Positions 9,493 to 19,556 of a stretch of DNA of 64,000 bases are shown here, piece by piece; position 1 is the stretch's first letter; every line of letters starts with the position of its first letter. A model generated the notes under the pieces. It ran no database searches. It was not told where the DNA came from and worked only from the letters and a program-made list of their open reading frames with translations. The stretch lies in the NCBI RefSeq assembly GCF_000227135.1, contig NC_018259.1:781660-845659 (forward strand), given 5' to 3'. The DNA comes from Leishmania donovani (taxonomy: Eukaryota > Euglenozoa > Kinetoplastea > Trypanosomatida > Trypanosomatidae). The position numbers were made by a program, and so were the translations under genes.

Positions 9493-10749
9493 GATAGAAC
9501 AAGATGGAGAGAACAGGGAGATGGTGGGACGGTGGCGGTGATCAGTGTGTGATCGCTGCGAGCTCAAGCAGAGGAAACCCGGAAACGCACATGCACGTGC
9601 ACGTGCAGCTACATGCACACCAGCGCCCCCTAGGTGCTGGTACCGAGACAAATCCAGAGAGACGCGAAAAGGCAAACAAAGGATAAGGCGGCAGTGGTGT
9701 CGCCGGCAATAGTGAGAGACCCTGGCTGCTGTGTAACCTGCGAACAATGTGTTTTGCGTGTGTGTGTGAGAGCTTTACATCTTTTTCAAGGTATACGCAA
9801 CGCGGCCGTAGAAGCAGCACAAGCGTGACAATACGAAAGGAGAGGGCACAAGGAGGGAGACCTGGAAGGATGGCAGACGGGAAAGGAGCATGGAACGGGG
9901 TGGGGAGAGACACGAATGCGCAAGGACAATAAAAAGCTATTACAGCCCGCCCTTGCAGCAATGCGCCAAAGAAAAATTCACATGAATCGCAAAGTCACAG
10001 CAAGCACGCACACGCACATACACACATACACACATACATACATACATACATATATGGGTGTGTGCCCGTATGGATGCGCAGACTTTGCGTCTCTTTTTCG
10101 TTTGCTTTCCTATGCCAGCCTTCATGGCTCGGCAGACTCTGTCGTGAAACTCAAAGAGAGAGAAGTGTGTAGCGAAGTGAATGTGGCGGCACACTGAGTG
10201 CACCTCATCCTTACTCCCATCTTACTCTCTCCCTCTGCCACTTTTTGTGTTTTCGCGCTTGCTGTCAGTCTTGCATGCACCGTTGCAGGCTGTGATACCC
10301 GCGACGTGATGAAGCCCAGAAGAAGAATATGTGCACGTGCTCAGCTCTTGTGAAGAGAGCTCGCGAAAGAGCGAGACGCATCAACTGCGAAACAATAAAA
10401 GAAAATGCGTGGCCAGTGCGTTGAGGCAAAGGCGAAATGACGGGAGGGGAAGAGGGTTCGGGAGGAGAGACACATTGTCCTCCGTCGTTGTATACACTAC
10501 TGGAAACATTAACGGCGTCTTCGCATGCGTGTGCAGTACAGGACGCGGGAGAGAGCCCTCACGGCGGACTGCAGGCTGTGCAAGGGAGAGGAAGGTGAGC
10601 GATAACATGTGCGCGCCCCTGCAGCATCGCGCGCGCAGCGGTCAGCGCAAGCACTGACCACCTGATGACCCTTTCCTCATGTCTGTCGCAGCACAAACAA
10701 AAAGACACACGCATACACATGCACAATTACAGAGGCACCTGAAACTCAT
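9493..10749. other. Spacer between the canopy-like and endosulfine-like genes
   Basis: No supported gene. A compound microsatellite (CA, then CATA units, then TATA) lies at about 10004-10054. Several short palindromic ACGTGCACGT-like words occur at 9590-9615. Confidence 0.6.
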
Positions 10750-11859
10750 TCAAAGGTCGCCATCAGTGCGGTCCTCGGCCGCTTCTTTGACAGCTCCATC
10801 GGCAGAGCTGTAAGGCGCCTCCTCTGTAGGGGAGTCAATAGGCTCGCCTGGAGCCCCTGGAGCTGAGCTCGCAAGGGCCGCTGCCGCCTCTGCATTTGTT
10901 GGTGCCTCCTCCGCAGGCTCACTCGTGGCAGCGGCAGCAGTCGTTTCCAGCTTCCGTCTCTGGTCAAGCTTCGCCTTCCTCTTTGCTTCGCGGCGCTCAT
11001 ACTGCTCCCATCTTTGCTGATCCCGGCGGGCGGCGGCCCGCAGCACCTCCACATCGGCGCACACGTTGGTGATGAGAGGAGCTGAACTCACCTCATCTCC
11101 CTCGGTCTCCCCGTCCAGCGCTGTGCGGGGCTTGTTCACGGGAAGCGCCATACCGCACAGGCTGTGCTCCGTCTCTTCCAGACTGCGCACACTCTTGACA
11201 AGGCTCTCGATCTCGTCCTCAAACTCTTCCACCAGCAGCGCACACATTGTAGGCGTCGCAGACAGGCTCTGCAATCCTTGTAACGCATCCGCATCTTGCC
11301 GGCTGTACAACCTCGCAATGGGGTATAGTTGCCCATCGAGCTTCTCAGCCCACGCCGCCGAATCGGCGTCGGCCGGGTACACCTCATCCTCACGCAACGC
11401 GTGTCGCACACCGAGACGGGTGTCCCCGAAAACCTGCTGGTGATACAGGCGCACCTTCGACTTTGGATGCAGCCGCAGCAAGCGAGCATCGTTCTTGTAG
11501 GAGGTACACACGTTCTCCATCACCTCGGTCACGAGAAGCTCGCTGTTGCGGTATTGGCGCCGACGCAGCTGATTTTTCTTGCCGAGTCGGTGCGAGATGA
11601 GGTAGGTGGAGGGGTTCTCTGCGAGGGTCTGGTTAAGGCGCTCAAACAACGTGCGTGCGACGGTGATGCAAGCGGAGCAGTCCAAGTGCTCGTAGCCGGC
11701 TCCGTGCAGCGGACGAATTGGTTTGCCTTGAGGTGGTGGCGCTGCGAGTACAGTCGGCGAGGCAAGCAGCAAGATCGCGAGAAGCGCCACTAAAGCGAGA
11801 AGGCAGCATTGCTGGTGCCGTTGCGGCGGCGCCAGCAGAAAAGTCGAGTGTCTCCGCAT
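10750..11859 (-). CDS. Canopy-like (DUF3456) ER/secretory saposin-fold protein
   Basis: A 369-residue protein with a strong signal peptide (hydrophobic core CLLALVALLAILLLA at about residues 18-33, then ASPTVLAAPP). The lumenal domain opens with LDCSACITVARTLFERLNQT, has RNSELLVTEVMENVC about 45 residues later, and carries further Cys in TPTMCALL, HSLCG and ITNVC. The CxxC start, the 'seLrltEvlEnvC' segment and the even Cys spacing match the canopy/TLR4-regulator (DUF3456) family of ER proteins, which act as co-chaperones or regulators of receptor folding in animals. The C-terminus is a charged helix and an Ala/Glu/Pro-rich tail without a KDEL-type signal. The frame above 11859 begins only with GTG, so the ATG at 11859 is chosen; it places the signal peptide at the N-terminus. 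Confidence 0.66.
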   Translation of the reverse strand: MRRHSTFLLAPPQRHQQCCLLALVALLAILLLASPTVLAAPPPQGKPIRPLHGAGYEHLDCSACITVARTLFERLNQTLAENPSTYLISHRLGKKNQLRRRQYRNSELLVTEVMENVCTSYKNDARLLRLHPKSKVRLYHQQVFGDTRLGVRHALREDEVYPADADSAAWAEKLDGQLYPIARLYSRQDADALQGLQSLSATPTMCALLVEEFEDEIESLVKSVRSLEETEHSLCGMALPVNKPRTALDGETEGDEVSSAPLITNVCADVEVLRAAARRDQQRWEQYERREAKRKAKLDQRRKLETTAAAATSEPAEEAPTNAEAAAALASSAPGAPGEPIDSPTEEAPYSSADGAVKEAAEDRTDGDL

Positions 11860-11934
11860 GGAGGCTGCACGAAAGCCCCAGCGTTCAGATTCCCCGATGT
11901 GCGCACGTGGATGCACGTTCTAGTGCGAGTGGGT

Positions 11935-11956
11935 CTGAAGAAGAGAAAGAGAGCCG
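11935..11956 (-). promoter_or_regulatory. Putative spliced-leader acceptor of the canopy-like gene
   Basis: The minus strand reads CTCTCTTTCTCTTCTTCAG, with the AG at 11935-11936, giving a 5' UTR of about 75 nt before the ATG at 11859. Confidence 0.65.
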
Positions 11957-12975
11957 AATGTGTTCTTTGTGATCTCGTGGGTCGTTCCTGCTGCTACACG
12001 TCAGCTCCTCTCGTGTCGGTGCGTGTCTGTGCGTATGTGTGTGTGTGTGTGTGTGTTTTGGCGAGGAATTAAAGGCAAGTCAAGCACGTGTGTGCGTGTG
12101 CGCATCTCCTTTCCGTGCGTTTTATGTTTTTTTTTTTCGGACAGCGGCGGCACGGCAGATGTGGATGGCGTGATGAAGAGCGACAGAGAGAGGAGGGAGG
12201 AGGAGGAGGAGGAGGGGGTCAAGGAAGGAGGTCGCCATCAAGAAATGCAGCGATGGTAGCAAACGGCGTAGACCGATGATCGTCCAAGGCGGACAGGCTT
12301 TGAGGACACAAACCGAAAAAAGAAAAGAAGGGCGCGAAATCAACGATGCTGTGCAGACGCCGTTGACGTAAGCTTCTCGACGGCGCGAAGCAAAAGTGCG
12401 CTCTGCGCAAATGTGGGGATTAGCTGACCTGAAGGATAGCCATGCGTGGGAGAGAGCGGCTGGCATCTGGCGGGCGTTTCAGCACTCGGCCGCTAACGAC
12501 GGCAAGTTTGGTCATGCACTGTCTGCGCCATGGTCTAATGCGCGTCGCCACGGGCACCTGCGTGTGCCAGCGGGAGAAGACGTGCGTGTATTTGGTTCTA
12601 GTGTGGCTGCTCTTGCACGATTACATGTGGGGGTGCATAGAGAGCGTGCGGGGTGGCTGCGCACGTGAACAACGGCGTTCCCTGCACTAGCGCATGCACA
12701 CGCGACGATGCAAGTCGATGCAACATACTTCACGCTCACCAGCACATAAAGTGAGTAGATGCGCACGTTGAGAGTGAAGGAAGGGAACTCCTTTTACATC
12801 GTAGAGTTGACGAAGGAGAAGGCGCCGACAGCATCACGAGCCGGTGGAAGAGAGGCTTGCGTGAAGAGAGGAAGGGACCCACATACACAGAGGACAGCCC
12901 ATGCGCGGAGAGAGAGAGACACGCCAGCGCAAAGAAAGCTGCAGTCGCGCACATGTCGCTCTGCTCTTTGTCTTC
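11957..12975. other. Spacer between CFAP161 and the canopy-like gene
   Basis: No supported gene. It holds a TG run at about 12035-12057, a T-run at about 12127-12138 and a GGA-rich block at about 12190-12217. Confidence 0.6.
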
Positions 12976-13863
12976 TCATGGTGCCGCCGAGGCCTCCTGA
13001 GTATCTTCCTCACCGCGCACCGCACCCTCGTCAGACTCTTGCTGAAGTCCTTGGCCATTGTGAATGAACATCCACAGGTTTTCCGGCGCCGGCGGGCCAC
13101 CGCGCCTCTTGGTTGCTAGCGCCGTAAGGCGCCCACAGCCCACCTCAAACTGCGCGCCAAAATCGTTGTAGAAGACTTCCCGCAGGCTCGCCAGTGGTGC
13201 GGCTGTCATGTTGTGGCGAATGCGGATCACATCATCCGCCTTGACAGGATGATCACGCATGTCCTCCTGGTAGGCGGGGTTCGCGTCCTCGACGCACCAC
13301 ATGGCCGCCGCGCTGCCGCCGTCTGGAGAAAAGTACGTGTGCTGCAGCTTCTGTGTCACCCGGGACGCGCACCCCGGCGTGATAAACTCCGACATCAGGA
13401 ACAGCGGATCGTCGCAGAGCTCGCGCACCGTCATCAGATAGAATGGCTGACCATAATGCACCACGTCCGCCTCATCTTCGGGAATAGGGAAGCTATCCAC
13501 CTGTGGCATCGCAGCAGGCGTAAGCACCACGGTGCACCGCGACGTCGCCTCCTCCGCTGGGGCGGTGGAGCATTCTACCTGCCACCCTGTTGGTGTGGCC
13601 TTGCGGTCGTCAAGGTCCACGCTAAGAAAGCCGCACGTGTGAGCGTTTTGGAGCATCAGCGGGACGTAGAAGTGCAAGTACCCATCCTCTGCGATCGGCG
13701 CGATAGGATGAGGGGCGTTGTGATGCCGAATCTTGGCCATCATGTGTGCCACCTCGGCTGAGGCCTCCACGATGCCGCCGCTGCGGCCCTGCATGAGTCG
13801 CCGGCGGTCTCGCTCATACGCTTCCTCCTCAAACCAGTTTCCGAGTAGAGCTCTTCGAGGCAT
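12976..13863 (-). CDS. CFAP161: CFAP161-like doublet-microtubule protein
   Basis: A 295-residue protein starting MPRRALLGNWFEEEAYERD, which matches the 'iGNWnEdvyleEe' opening of CFAP161 (C15orf26). Further matches along the length: AEDGYLHFYVPLMLQN, HYGQPFYLMTV, a central segment ending TAAPLASL, then FGAQFEVGCGRLT and PENLWMFIHNG, equivalent to the family's 'yFGkEaEVvahtyld' and 'pxNhWmlv' blocks. CFAP161 is a microtubule inner protein of ciliary doublets, so a role in the trypanosomatid axoneme is likely. The acidic C-terminal tail is unique. The frame stays open to 13959 without improving the match; the ATG at 13863 aligns with family starts. Confidence 0.82.
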   Translation of the reverse strand: MPRRALLGNWFEEEAYERDRRRLMQGRSGGIVEASAEVAHMMAKIRHHNAPHPIAPIAEDGYLHFYVPLMLQNAHTCGFLSVDLDDRKATPTGWQVECSTAPAEEATSRCTVVLTPAAMPQVDSFPIPEDEADVVHYGQPFYLMTVRELCDDPLFLMSEFITPGCASRVTQKLQHTYFSPDGGSAAAMWCVEDANPAYQEDMRDHPVKADDVIRIRHNMTAAPLASLREVFYNDFGAQFEVGCGRLTALATKRRGGPPAPENLWMFIHNGQGLQQESDEGAVRGEEDTQEASAAP

Positions 13864-15459
13864 CGTTCGTGTACGTCTGCGTGTGTAAATCCGTGAGCAA
13901 GCAAAGGGGTAATGGATGTGATGCAAGCAGAGAGACCACACCAGAATAGTGAAGGGCAAAGAACCGAGAGGACGTGTGTGCGCGTTCCTGTGCTTGTCTA
14001 TTCCTCGGGCTCTGCCAGTCGTTCCGCTTTTCTGGGCTCGCGTCTCTCGCTTTCGTTTTCGTTTTTAGTCCCCACGTTGAAGACGACTGCGGCGTGCGCC
14101 GGTGACAAAGGCGGACGGAGTGGGGAAGTGAACACAAACAAAAAAAAGACAGGAAGACTCAGTGGGCAGAGAAACAGACGAGCTGAAGTGGAAGGAGGAG
14201 TGCGAGCAGCCCACGAGCGATCAGATCAGGCCGCATGAATAGCGAGAAAGACAGATACAGACGGAGAGAGAGAGCGGCACCGTCATCGCGCCTTCATCAG
14301 TGACGATTCACCGCTGGTGGTGCATGGCAACAGCGAGAACGAAGACAAAGGAAGAGGCGCCACCACGAAGCGCTATGCGGCCCGGGCTTCTCCTGCTCAG
14401 CGGATGCCCACAGCACGCGCGCTGCAACGTCACACAGATACATCGACAACCTGTGTGGTTTGACTTTTCTGTGCCTTTGAAAGGACCCAGCATGCAACAT
14501 ACGCGGAGCGGCAAGCCCAGACACTCAAGGCGCGTGATCACGCAAAAAAAAAAAAAAACAGCAAGGCGCAAAGGCACAGAGGAATGAGGGAGAACAAGAG
14601 AAGGATACTTATGGATGTCGCTCCCGTCAAGGTGATTCGGGCTTTCGTTGTTTCTCTTTTTTTTCTTCTCCGTTTTTGCTGGTTGAGGGGAAAGGGAGGC
14701 GGTTACTTCATGTCTCCATCAAGGCGGCCACAAGGGGCGTGCACATTCACAGCGCCAAACCCCTCCCTGGCCCTCCTCCCGCAACGAAAATGTGCACACA
14801 CAGATATATACATATATGTATATATGTAGTTCAAGCTGCAAGGCGCAACGATGTGCAGAGAAAAAAAGAAGCGGGGAAAATGAGAGAGACGTTTCTGTCG
14901 TGCGGAGTGCCTGGCGCACCATCTCGCGAAAGCCCATCCGATTGCCGAACAAAGTCGCCCAAGTCACAAAATGCGACGAGCACACACGGCGAACAAGCGT
15001 GCGCGCGGTGCGTGTGAAGCCCATTCTTCAGACTCCTACTTTGGTGGTTCACTTCCACTCTGCTTTCTTTGCCCCGCTCCCACCCCCCTGCTCAGGAAAC
15101 TGGACAAAGAGAAACACAATCGTGTGCCTCAGCATGCCTCGCACTTGCAGGGAAGAACACTTAAAAGGAAGCGCGCGCCTCTTCGACCTTTCGCACTCGA
15201 CGATCTCATCTGCCTCTCCCCCTCTCCTCCTCTTTTTCAACGTCTTTTAGAGTTCCCTGCCGCCACCCTTCGCCCTTCCTAGAATTTGCTCCTTCACTTG
15301 ATCTCCTCGCCCCCAACCGCCCCCTACCTCCGAAATCTCCGCTGCAGCTCATCGCGTATGCGTCAGAGGGCCAGACTAGCAAAACGGGGGGGGGGGCAAC
15401 AAGTCCGTGCTCAACTCTAACCTGCACCGAGGCTGTTCGCCATTGCATCCATGGCCAGT
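13864..15459. other. Spacer between the p24 gene and CFAP161
   Basis: No supported gene. It contains an A-run at about 14545-14558, a T-rich block at 14645-14680, a TATA/CATA microsatellite at about 14801-14828 and a G-run at about 15386-15396. Confidence 0.6.
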
Positions 15460-16125
15460 TCAAACCATGCGCTTCGTCACAAACATCTGGCGCAGATAGA
15501 GGACGCTTCCGACACCCATGCCGATAATGAATACGCTCTCCAGGATGCAGAAGACCACAACGCGTGTATTGGCGACCTCGGTTGTGGCGCGGTGGTCCTG
15601 CTCACGGGTGCGCAGAGCCTGCTGCAGCTCCTCGATCTCCCGCAATCCCTGCTGCAGACGCATGATGGAGCGGTGAAGTGAGTCCGACTCCGCCCCCTTC
15701 GGCCGCATCACGTCGGCGGCGTTTCCATTTCCCACCATCACAGAGAAGGACACCACCTTCGAAGTCAACGTGCTCATGCGGTTGCTAAAGCAGAAGGCGT
15801 ACGAGCCGGGTATGCGGGACTTGAAGAGGACACGGTTCTCCGTGTCGCGCTCGGCATTCCAGATGACAGTCTTGTCCGGCGCCAAAATCGTACAGTCAAT
15901 GTCCATGGAACCGCCCATAGTCACCATGTAGTGCAGGAACATCTTCAATCCAGCACCAGGAGCTTCCTCGTAGAAGCAGACCTCCCGGCCAGCGGCAACC
16001 TGCACAGCAAGGCTACCATCATCGGCACGCGCTGACTGCACCGCAGCGCAGCTGCCCAACAAAACCACAAGAGTGAGGAGCGCGCCGAAGGCGGCGAGTG
16101 GCCTTTGCGAAATCTGGGGTGACAT
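15460..16125 (-). CDS. p24/emp24/gp25L family cargo receptor
   Basis: A 221-residue type I membrane protein. The signal peptide core LAAFGALLTLVVLLGSCAA is followed by a GOLD domain with the typical paired Cys: GREVCFYEE near residue 50 and PGSYAFCFSN near residue 115. A lumenal coiled coil follows (LHRSIMRLQQGLREIEELQQ), then one transmembrane helix (VVVFCILESVFIIGMGVG), then a short cytosolic tail ending KRMV with an upstream Phe. This is the full p24 plan; the proteins cycle between ER and Golgi in COPI/COPII vesicles and select cargo such as GPI-anchored proteins, which are abundant in trypanosomatids. The KR at -4/-3 could serve as a dibasic COPI signal. The subfamily is not assigned. 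A splice acceptor just upstream supports the ATG at 16125. Confidence 0.92.
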   Translation of the reverse strand: MSPQISQRPLAAFGALLTLVVLLGSCAAVQSARADDGSLAVQVAAGREVCFYEEAPGAGLKMFLHYMVTMGGSMDIDCTILAPDKTVIWNAERDTENRVLFKSRIPGSYAFCFSNRMSTLTSKVVSFSVMVGNGNAADVMRPKGAESDSLHRSIMRLQQGLREIEELQQALRTREQDHRATTEVANTRVVVFCILESVFIIGMGVGSVLYLRQMFVTKRMV

Positions 16126-16136
16126 GGAGACGAATG

Positions 16137-16173
16137 CTACACAATGCGAGAAGATAAGAAAAAAAAGGAAAAA
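16137..16173 (-). promoter_or_regulatory. Putative spliced-leader acceptor of the p24 gene
   Basis: A minus-strand pyrimidine tract (complement of 16150-16173, including TTTTCCTTTTTTTTCTT) precedes an AG at 16137-16138, 11 nt before the ATG. The tract also excludes starts further upstream in the same open frame. Confidence 0.65.
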
Positions 16174-18877
16174 TGAGCAAGCTACGGCGGCCGCGAACTC
16201 AGAAGAAACGGGGATTCTGCGGCGTGCACCTACGCGTCCCCAAGGTGCCCGCACCGGTGTGTTTGTATGCGTATGTACAACTGTGCTGCTGCTTGTGTGG
16301 AGGGAGGGCAAAAAGGCGCAAACACGATGGGGCTTTTCTTTCTGTTTTTTTTTGTATTCTTTCATGTAAGGTTGAGTGGGGGCAAGCACAGACACGGATA
16401 CAGGTGCACCTATAACAACAGACATAGAGGAAGGCCCCGTCGCCAGAAGAAGACGGGCATATGTTTAGTGTGCCCATGAGGGAAGAGGTACGGGTGGGGA
16501 GAGGCAAGTGGATGCTTTTTCTTCGATGATGTTCAACGTGCCCACTTTGCTGTACCACATGAGTCACTCTCCAGTCTACCCCTGGACCGTCACAGGCACC
16601 GCATCGCCTGGTGCGAAGCAGCGTGAGACACACGTGCTACAGCAATGCGCCGACTCAGCCATCTGAGCATGGCCTCTGCCTCAAACTCTACCCACCACGG
16701 CCGCCTCGCAGGCCGACTCGCAGGCCGCTCCCCCATCATGCCGGTCGCCGCACGGTGTGTGTCCACCATCAGGGATGGTACTCGGGCTCCCCACACCAGT
16801 GGGCAGTTAGGGCCGGGCGTGGGATGCGTTGGAGCCGCGATGACACTCTGCCTAATCATATGGGTTAGTGCAAGCGGGCGCACCGTCGCAGAGCGCTCTG
16901 ACGCGGCGCCGTGCAGAGCCTGGCCGTCCACATCAGTCGCGATGCATCGCTCTGGCCTTCCCCTACGCCGTAGGCACTCAGCCCTGTCACCACCAGAGGT
17001 GGCTGTGCATCGGAAGGGGATAGGGAGGCTGCCTGGCTTCCTCCCAGAGTGGCGGGTGCACTGAGCATTGATATAACACGCATGGAGACTGGCCTCCCCA
17101 CCCCACCCTGCCATAAGAGACAGGAGCGCGTGCATAGAAAGCAAGCTAAAAGATAGAACGGCCAGAAAGGAGAGCGGGAAGAGAAGTCTGGCGTTGAACA
17201 CCTCCCCGAAAATGCGTCACGGTGCGCCATGCGAATACCACAAAAAAAAGAACAAAGAGAAAAGGCACATATGTGCGTGCAACGGGTGTGCGAACCCGCA
17301 TTCACGCTCCCACCCACATCCACAGCAGAGTTTTTCATGCACACGTACGCACAAAACATTCATCGGTTGCTCGTAACCGCATTCGACCCCCTCCCTCCCT
17401 GTGAGAAGGGCGGCTCATTGCTCCCTTGGGATTGAACGGTGGCGGCCACATCTTCGCGGCACGCGCACGTGCATAGGGATGCAGCGAAATCATCGCCGCT
17501 CCGAAAGTTCGGCCACCTATGCGGCAGCAACAAAACGAAAGAGCTAGGCAAGCAGCACAACTGCGGGTATGCATGTATGCATGCATGTGTGTGTCTGTGT
17601 GCTTCGTGGAAACATCGCTGATGTCTTCAGCAGCATCTACGCAGCAGAAGCGAGAAAAAGGAGGCAAACAAACAAAGAAACGGGAAGACGGCAAACGTCC
17701 AAATCCCAAAAGGGGGAAGAGAAGGGAAGAGGGAAGAGGGAAGAGGCAGACACACGCTCCTATGCATCGGCAGCCACAACAGCAAGAGCCAGAACAGCGG
17801 CAGCAAAGAAGGACGTCGGCCCAAAGCATGGAATCGCACACGCGGCACAGAAGCGGAGGAAAACAGAGATGGGCCCGCACATATATACAGAGACACAGAA
17901 CAAGGTACATCATCGCCATCTCGCCTCCCGCGCGCTTGTCTTGACCTCTCCATATTGTCCCTTCATTGAGGAGCCCTCGACAGCACACAATGCACAGGTC
18001 ACGCCCACAGGAACAGGCAGTGCGAAGGATAAGGAGACGAAAAGGCGCCGAGGAGCCGATAAGAGAGCTGCCCACGAGTCCGCAGACAAGGCGCCGACCA
18101 CAGCAACCGACTGCAGTCACGAAAGCGCCCACCTACAGACTCACTCGCTCAAGCAGCGGCGCGAACCCACAAAGGAGGATGGCCATCGTGCAATGGCGCA
18201 CGTGCCTCGCGCCACAGCTACACACCTTTTCGCCAGAGAAGCTGAAGAAAACAACGAAGACAAGAGCAAGCGAAAAGAGGCAAGATACAGAACAGCAGCA
18301 CACACACACACACCTCCTTGTCGCACTCCCCGAAAACAATGAACACGCAGATGGCACGCCGAGCAATACATGCGCAAGAGATCACACACGCTCGAAGCAA
18401 CCGAGTAATAACTCCTCAACAGTGAAAGCACGGAGCGCACGAGGAAGAGGGGGTGAAGTTGGGAGTTAGGCGGCATCCAAACACTAAAAAAAAAAGAAGG
18501 AAGAGCAGCAGAGCAAGCGCATCGAGAAACAAAGAAACAAAACACGACAAAGAACTCCCTACACACCGATCCACGACTACCCCTACCGCAACACACATCA
18601 CTCGCTCGCGCACACGCGATCGAGCAAACGCCATCATCTCAAAGGGCAAAGAAAAAAGGAGCCGGCCAAAAAGACATATTCGCGAAAATAAAGTGAAGCT
18701 GAGGTTAGGGAGACGCGCAGCCGGCACGCCCTCTCAGGCGCTAGCCTGAGACGTTTGCGAGCACGTAGGGAGTAAGGCACACCTTTCCAAAATATCACCA
18801 CGCCTCCGGATCGGTGCTGCCAGCTCCCCCGAATCGCCGCGTTTTCGCATCCGCATGCTTCTTTGCATTCTCCTCAT
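16174..18877. other. Long spacer and 3' UTR of Rab2 with repeat copy A
   Basis: Holds dispersed repeat copy A (listed separately). The rest is spacer: a purine-rich stretch at about 17640-17760 and an A-run at about 18485-18496. No frame has convincing coding bias, although several are open for more than 150 codons because stop codons are rare in this biased sequence. Confidence 0.6.
16491..17041 (-). mobile_element. Dispersed repeat copy A (SIDER-like)
   Basis: One of four near-identical copies of a roughly 0.5-kb element. The core shared by all copies includes CCTCGCAGGCCGACTCGCAG and GCCTAATCATATGGGTTAGT. Copy A also shares the segment 16491-16560 with copy D but not with B or C, and stops at 17041 where B, C and D continue. 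It lies in the presumed 3' UTR of Rab2, as Leishmania SIDER retroposons do. The SIDER assignment is from remembered resemblance, not a search. Confidence 0.65.
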
Positions 18878-19513
18878 CTAGCATGCGCACCCGCTGTTTC
18901 TGTTGTTGTTGTTGGCAAGCGCATTCTGCAAATGTGCGTTGTTCACCTGCGTCCCTGGACGTCCAGAGACGACAGACGCATCGATCATGCCAAGCTGCAC
19001 GTTGTCGTAGATGAGCGCTGCCGTCTGCAGGAAAGCATCGTCGACGTTCTGCGATGTCTTGGCGCTCGTTTCCATAAACATCAGCCCATTGCAGCGCGCA
19101 AACGCCTCTCCTTCCTCTCGGCTCACCTGGCGTTTGCTCTCGAGGTCGCACTTGTTACCAATCAGCATAATCACAAGTGCCGTGTTCGCGTTTGCCTTGG
19201 CATCCTCCAGCCAGCTCTGCAGGTGCGTGAAGGTATCGCGTCGGGTGACGTCGTAGACGAGCAGAGCCCCGCTAGCACCGCGGTAGTAGCTACGGGTGAT
19301 GCTACGGAAGCTCTCCTGCCCAGCCGTATCCCAAATCTGCAGCTTGACACTCTTGCCTTGGATGGAAATGAGCCGCGCCCCAAACTCTACGCCGATGGTC
19401 AAGTCGTGTAACGGCTCGAAGCGCTTGTCCGTGAACTGGAGCAGCAGACAGCTCTTGCCAACGCCGCTGTCGCCGATAATGATGTATTTGAACACGTAGT
19501 TGCTCTGCGACAT
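18878..19513 (-). CDS. RAB2: Rab2 small GTPase
   Basis: A 211-residue Ras-superfamily GTPase. It has the P-loop GDSGVGKS (residues 14-21), the Rab2-type effector region HDLTIGVEFGAR, switch II WDTAGQESFRSITRSYYRGA, GNKCDL (G4) and ETSAKT (G5). LTIGVEFGAR and the length are diagnostic of Rab2, which acts in ER-Golgi and Golgi-endosome traffic. The C-terminus ends CAC, a CxC geranylgeranylation signal rather than the GGCC of animal Rab2, after an Asn-rich linker. The ATG at 19513 sits eight A residues after a putative splice AG. The frame above it is spacer. Confidence 0.95.
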   Translation of the reverse strand: MSQSNYVFKYIIIGDSGVGKSCLLLQFTDKRFEPLHDLTIGVEFGARLISIQGKSVKLQIWDTAGQESFRSITRSYYRGASGALLVYDVTRRDTFTHLQSWLEDAKANANTALVIMLIGNKCDLESKRQVSREEGEAFARCNGLMFMETSAKTSQNVDDAFLQTAALIYDNVQLGMIDASVVSGRPGTQVNNAHLQNALANNNNRNSGCAC

Positions 19514-19521
19514 TTTTTTTT

Positions 19522-19556
19522 CTGCGGCGAAGTGCCGATGTGGGGAAAAAGAAGAT
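19522..19556 (-). promoter_or_regulatory. Putative spliced-leader acceptor of Rab2
   Basis: A minus-strand pyrimidine tract (TCTTCTTTTTCCCC, about 19541-19556) is followed by an AG at 19522-19523 and then only A residues before the ATG, implying a 5' UTR of about 8 nt. Confidence 0.55.

Noticed and set aside
9452..9502. Upstream extension of the endosulfine-like protein to 9502
   Set aside because: The extension crosses the polypyrimidine tract and splice AG at 9475-9492, so it would not be in the mature mRNA.
17335..18132. 265-codon minus-strand frame in the Rab2 3' UTR
   Set aside because: Composition driven by CA/TG and purine runs; Cys/Leu/Arg-rich nonsense with no family resemblance.
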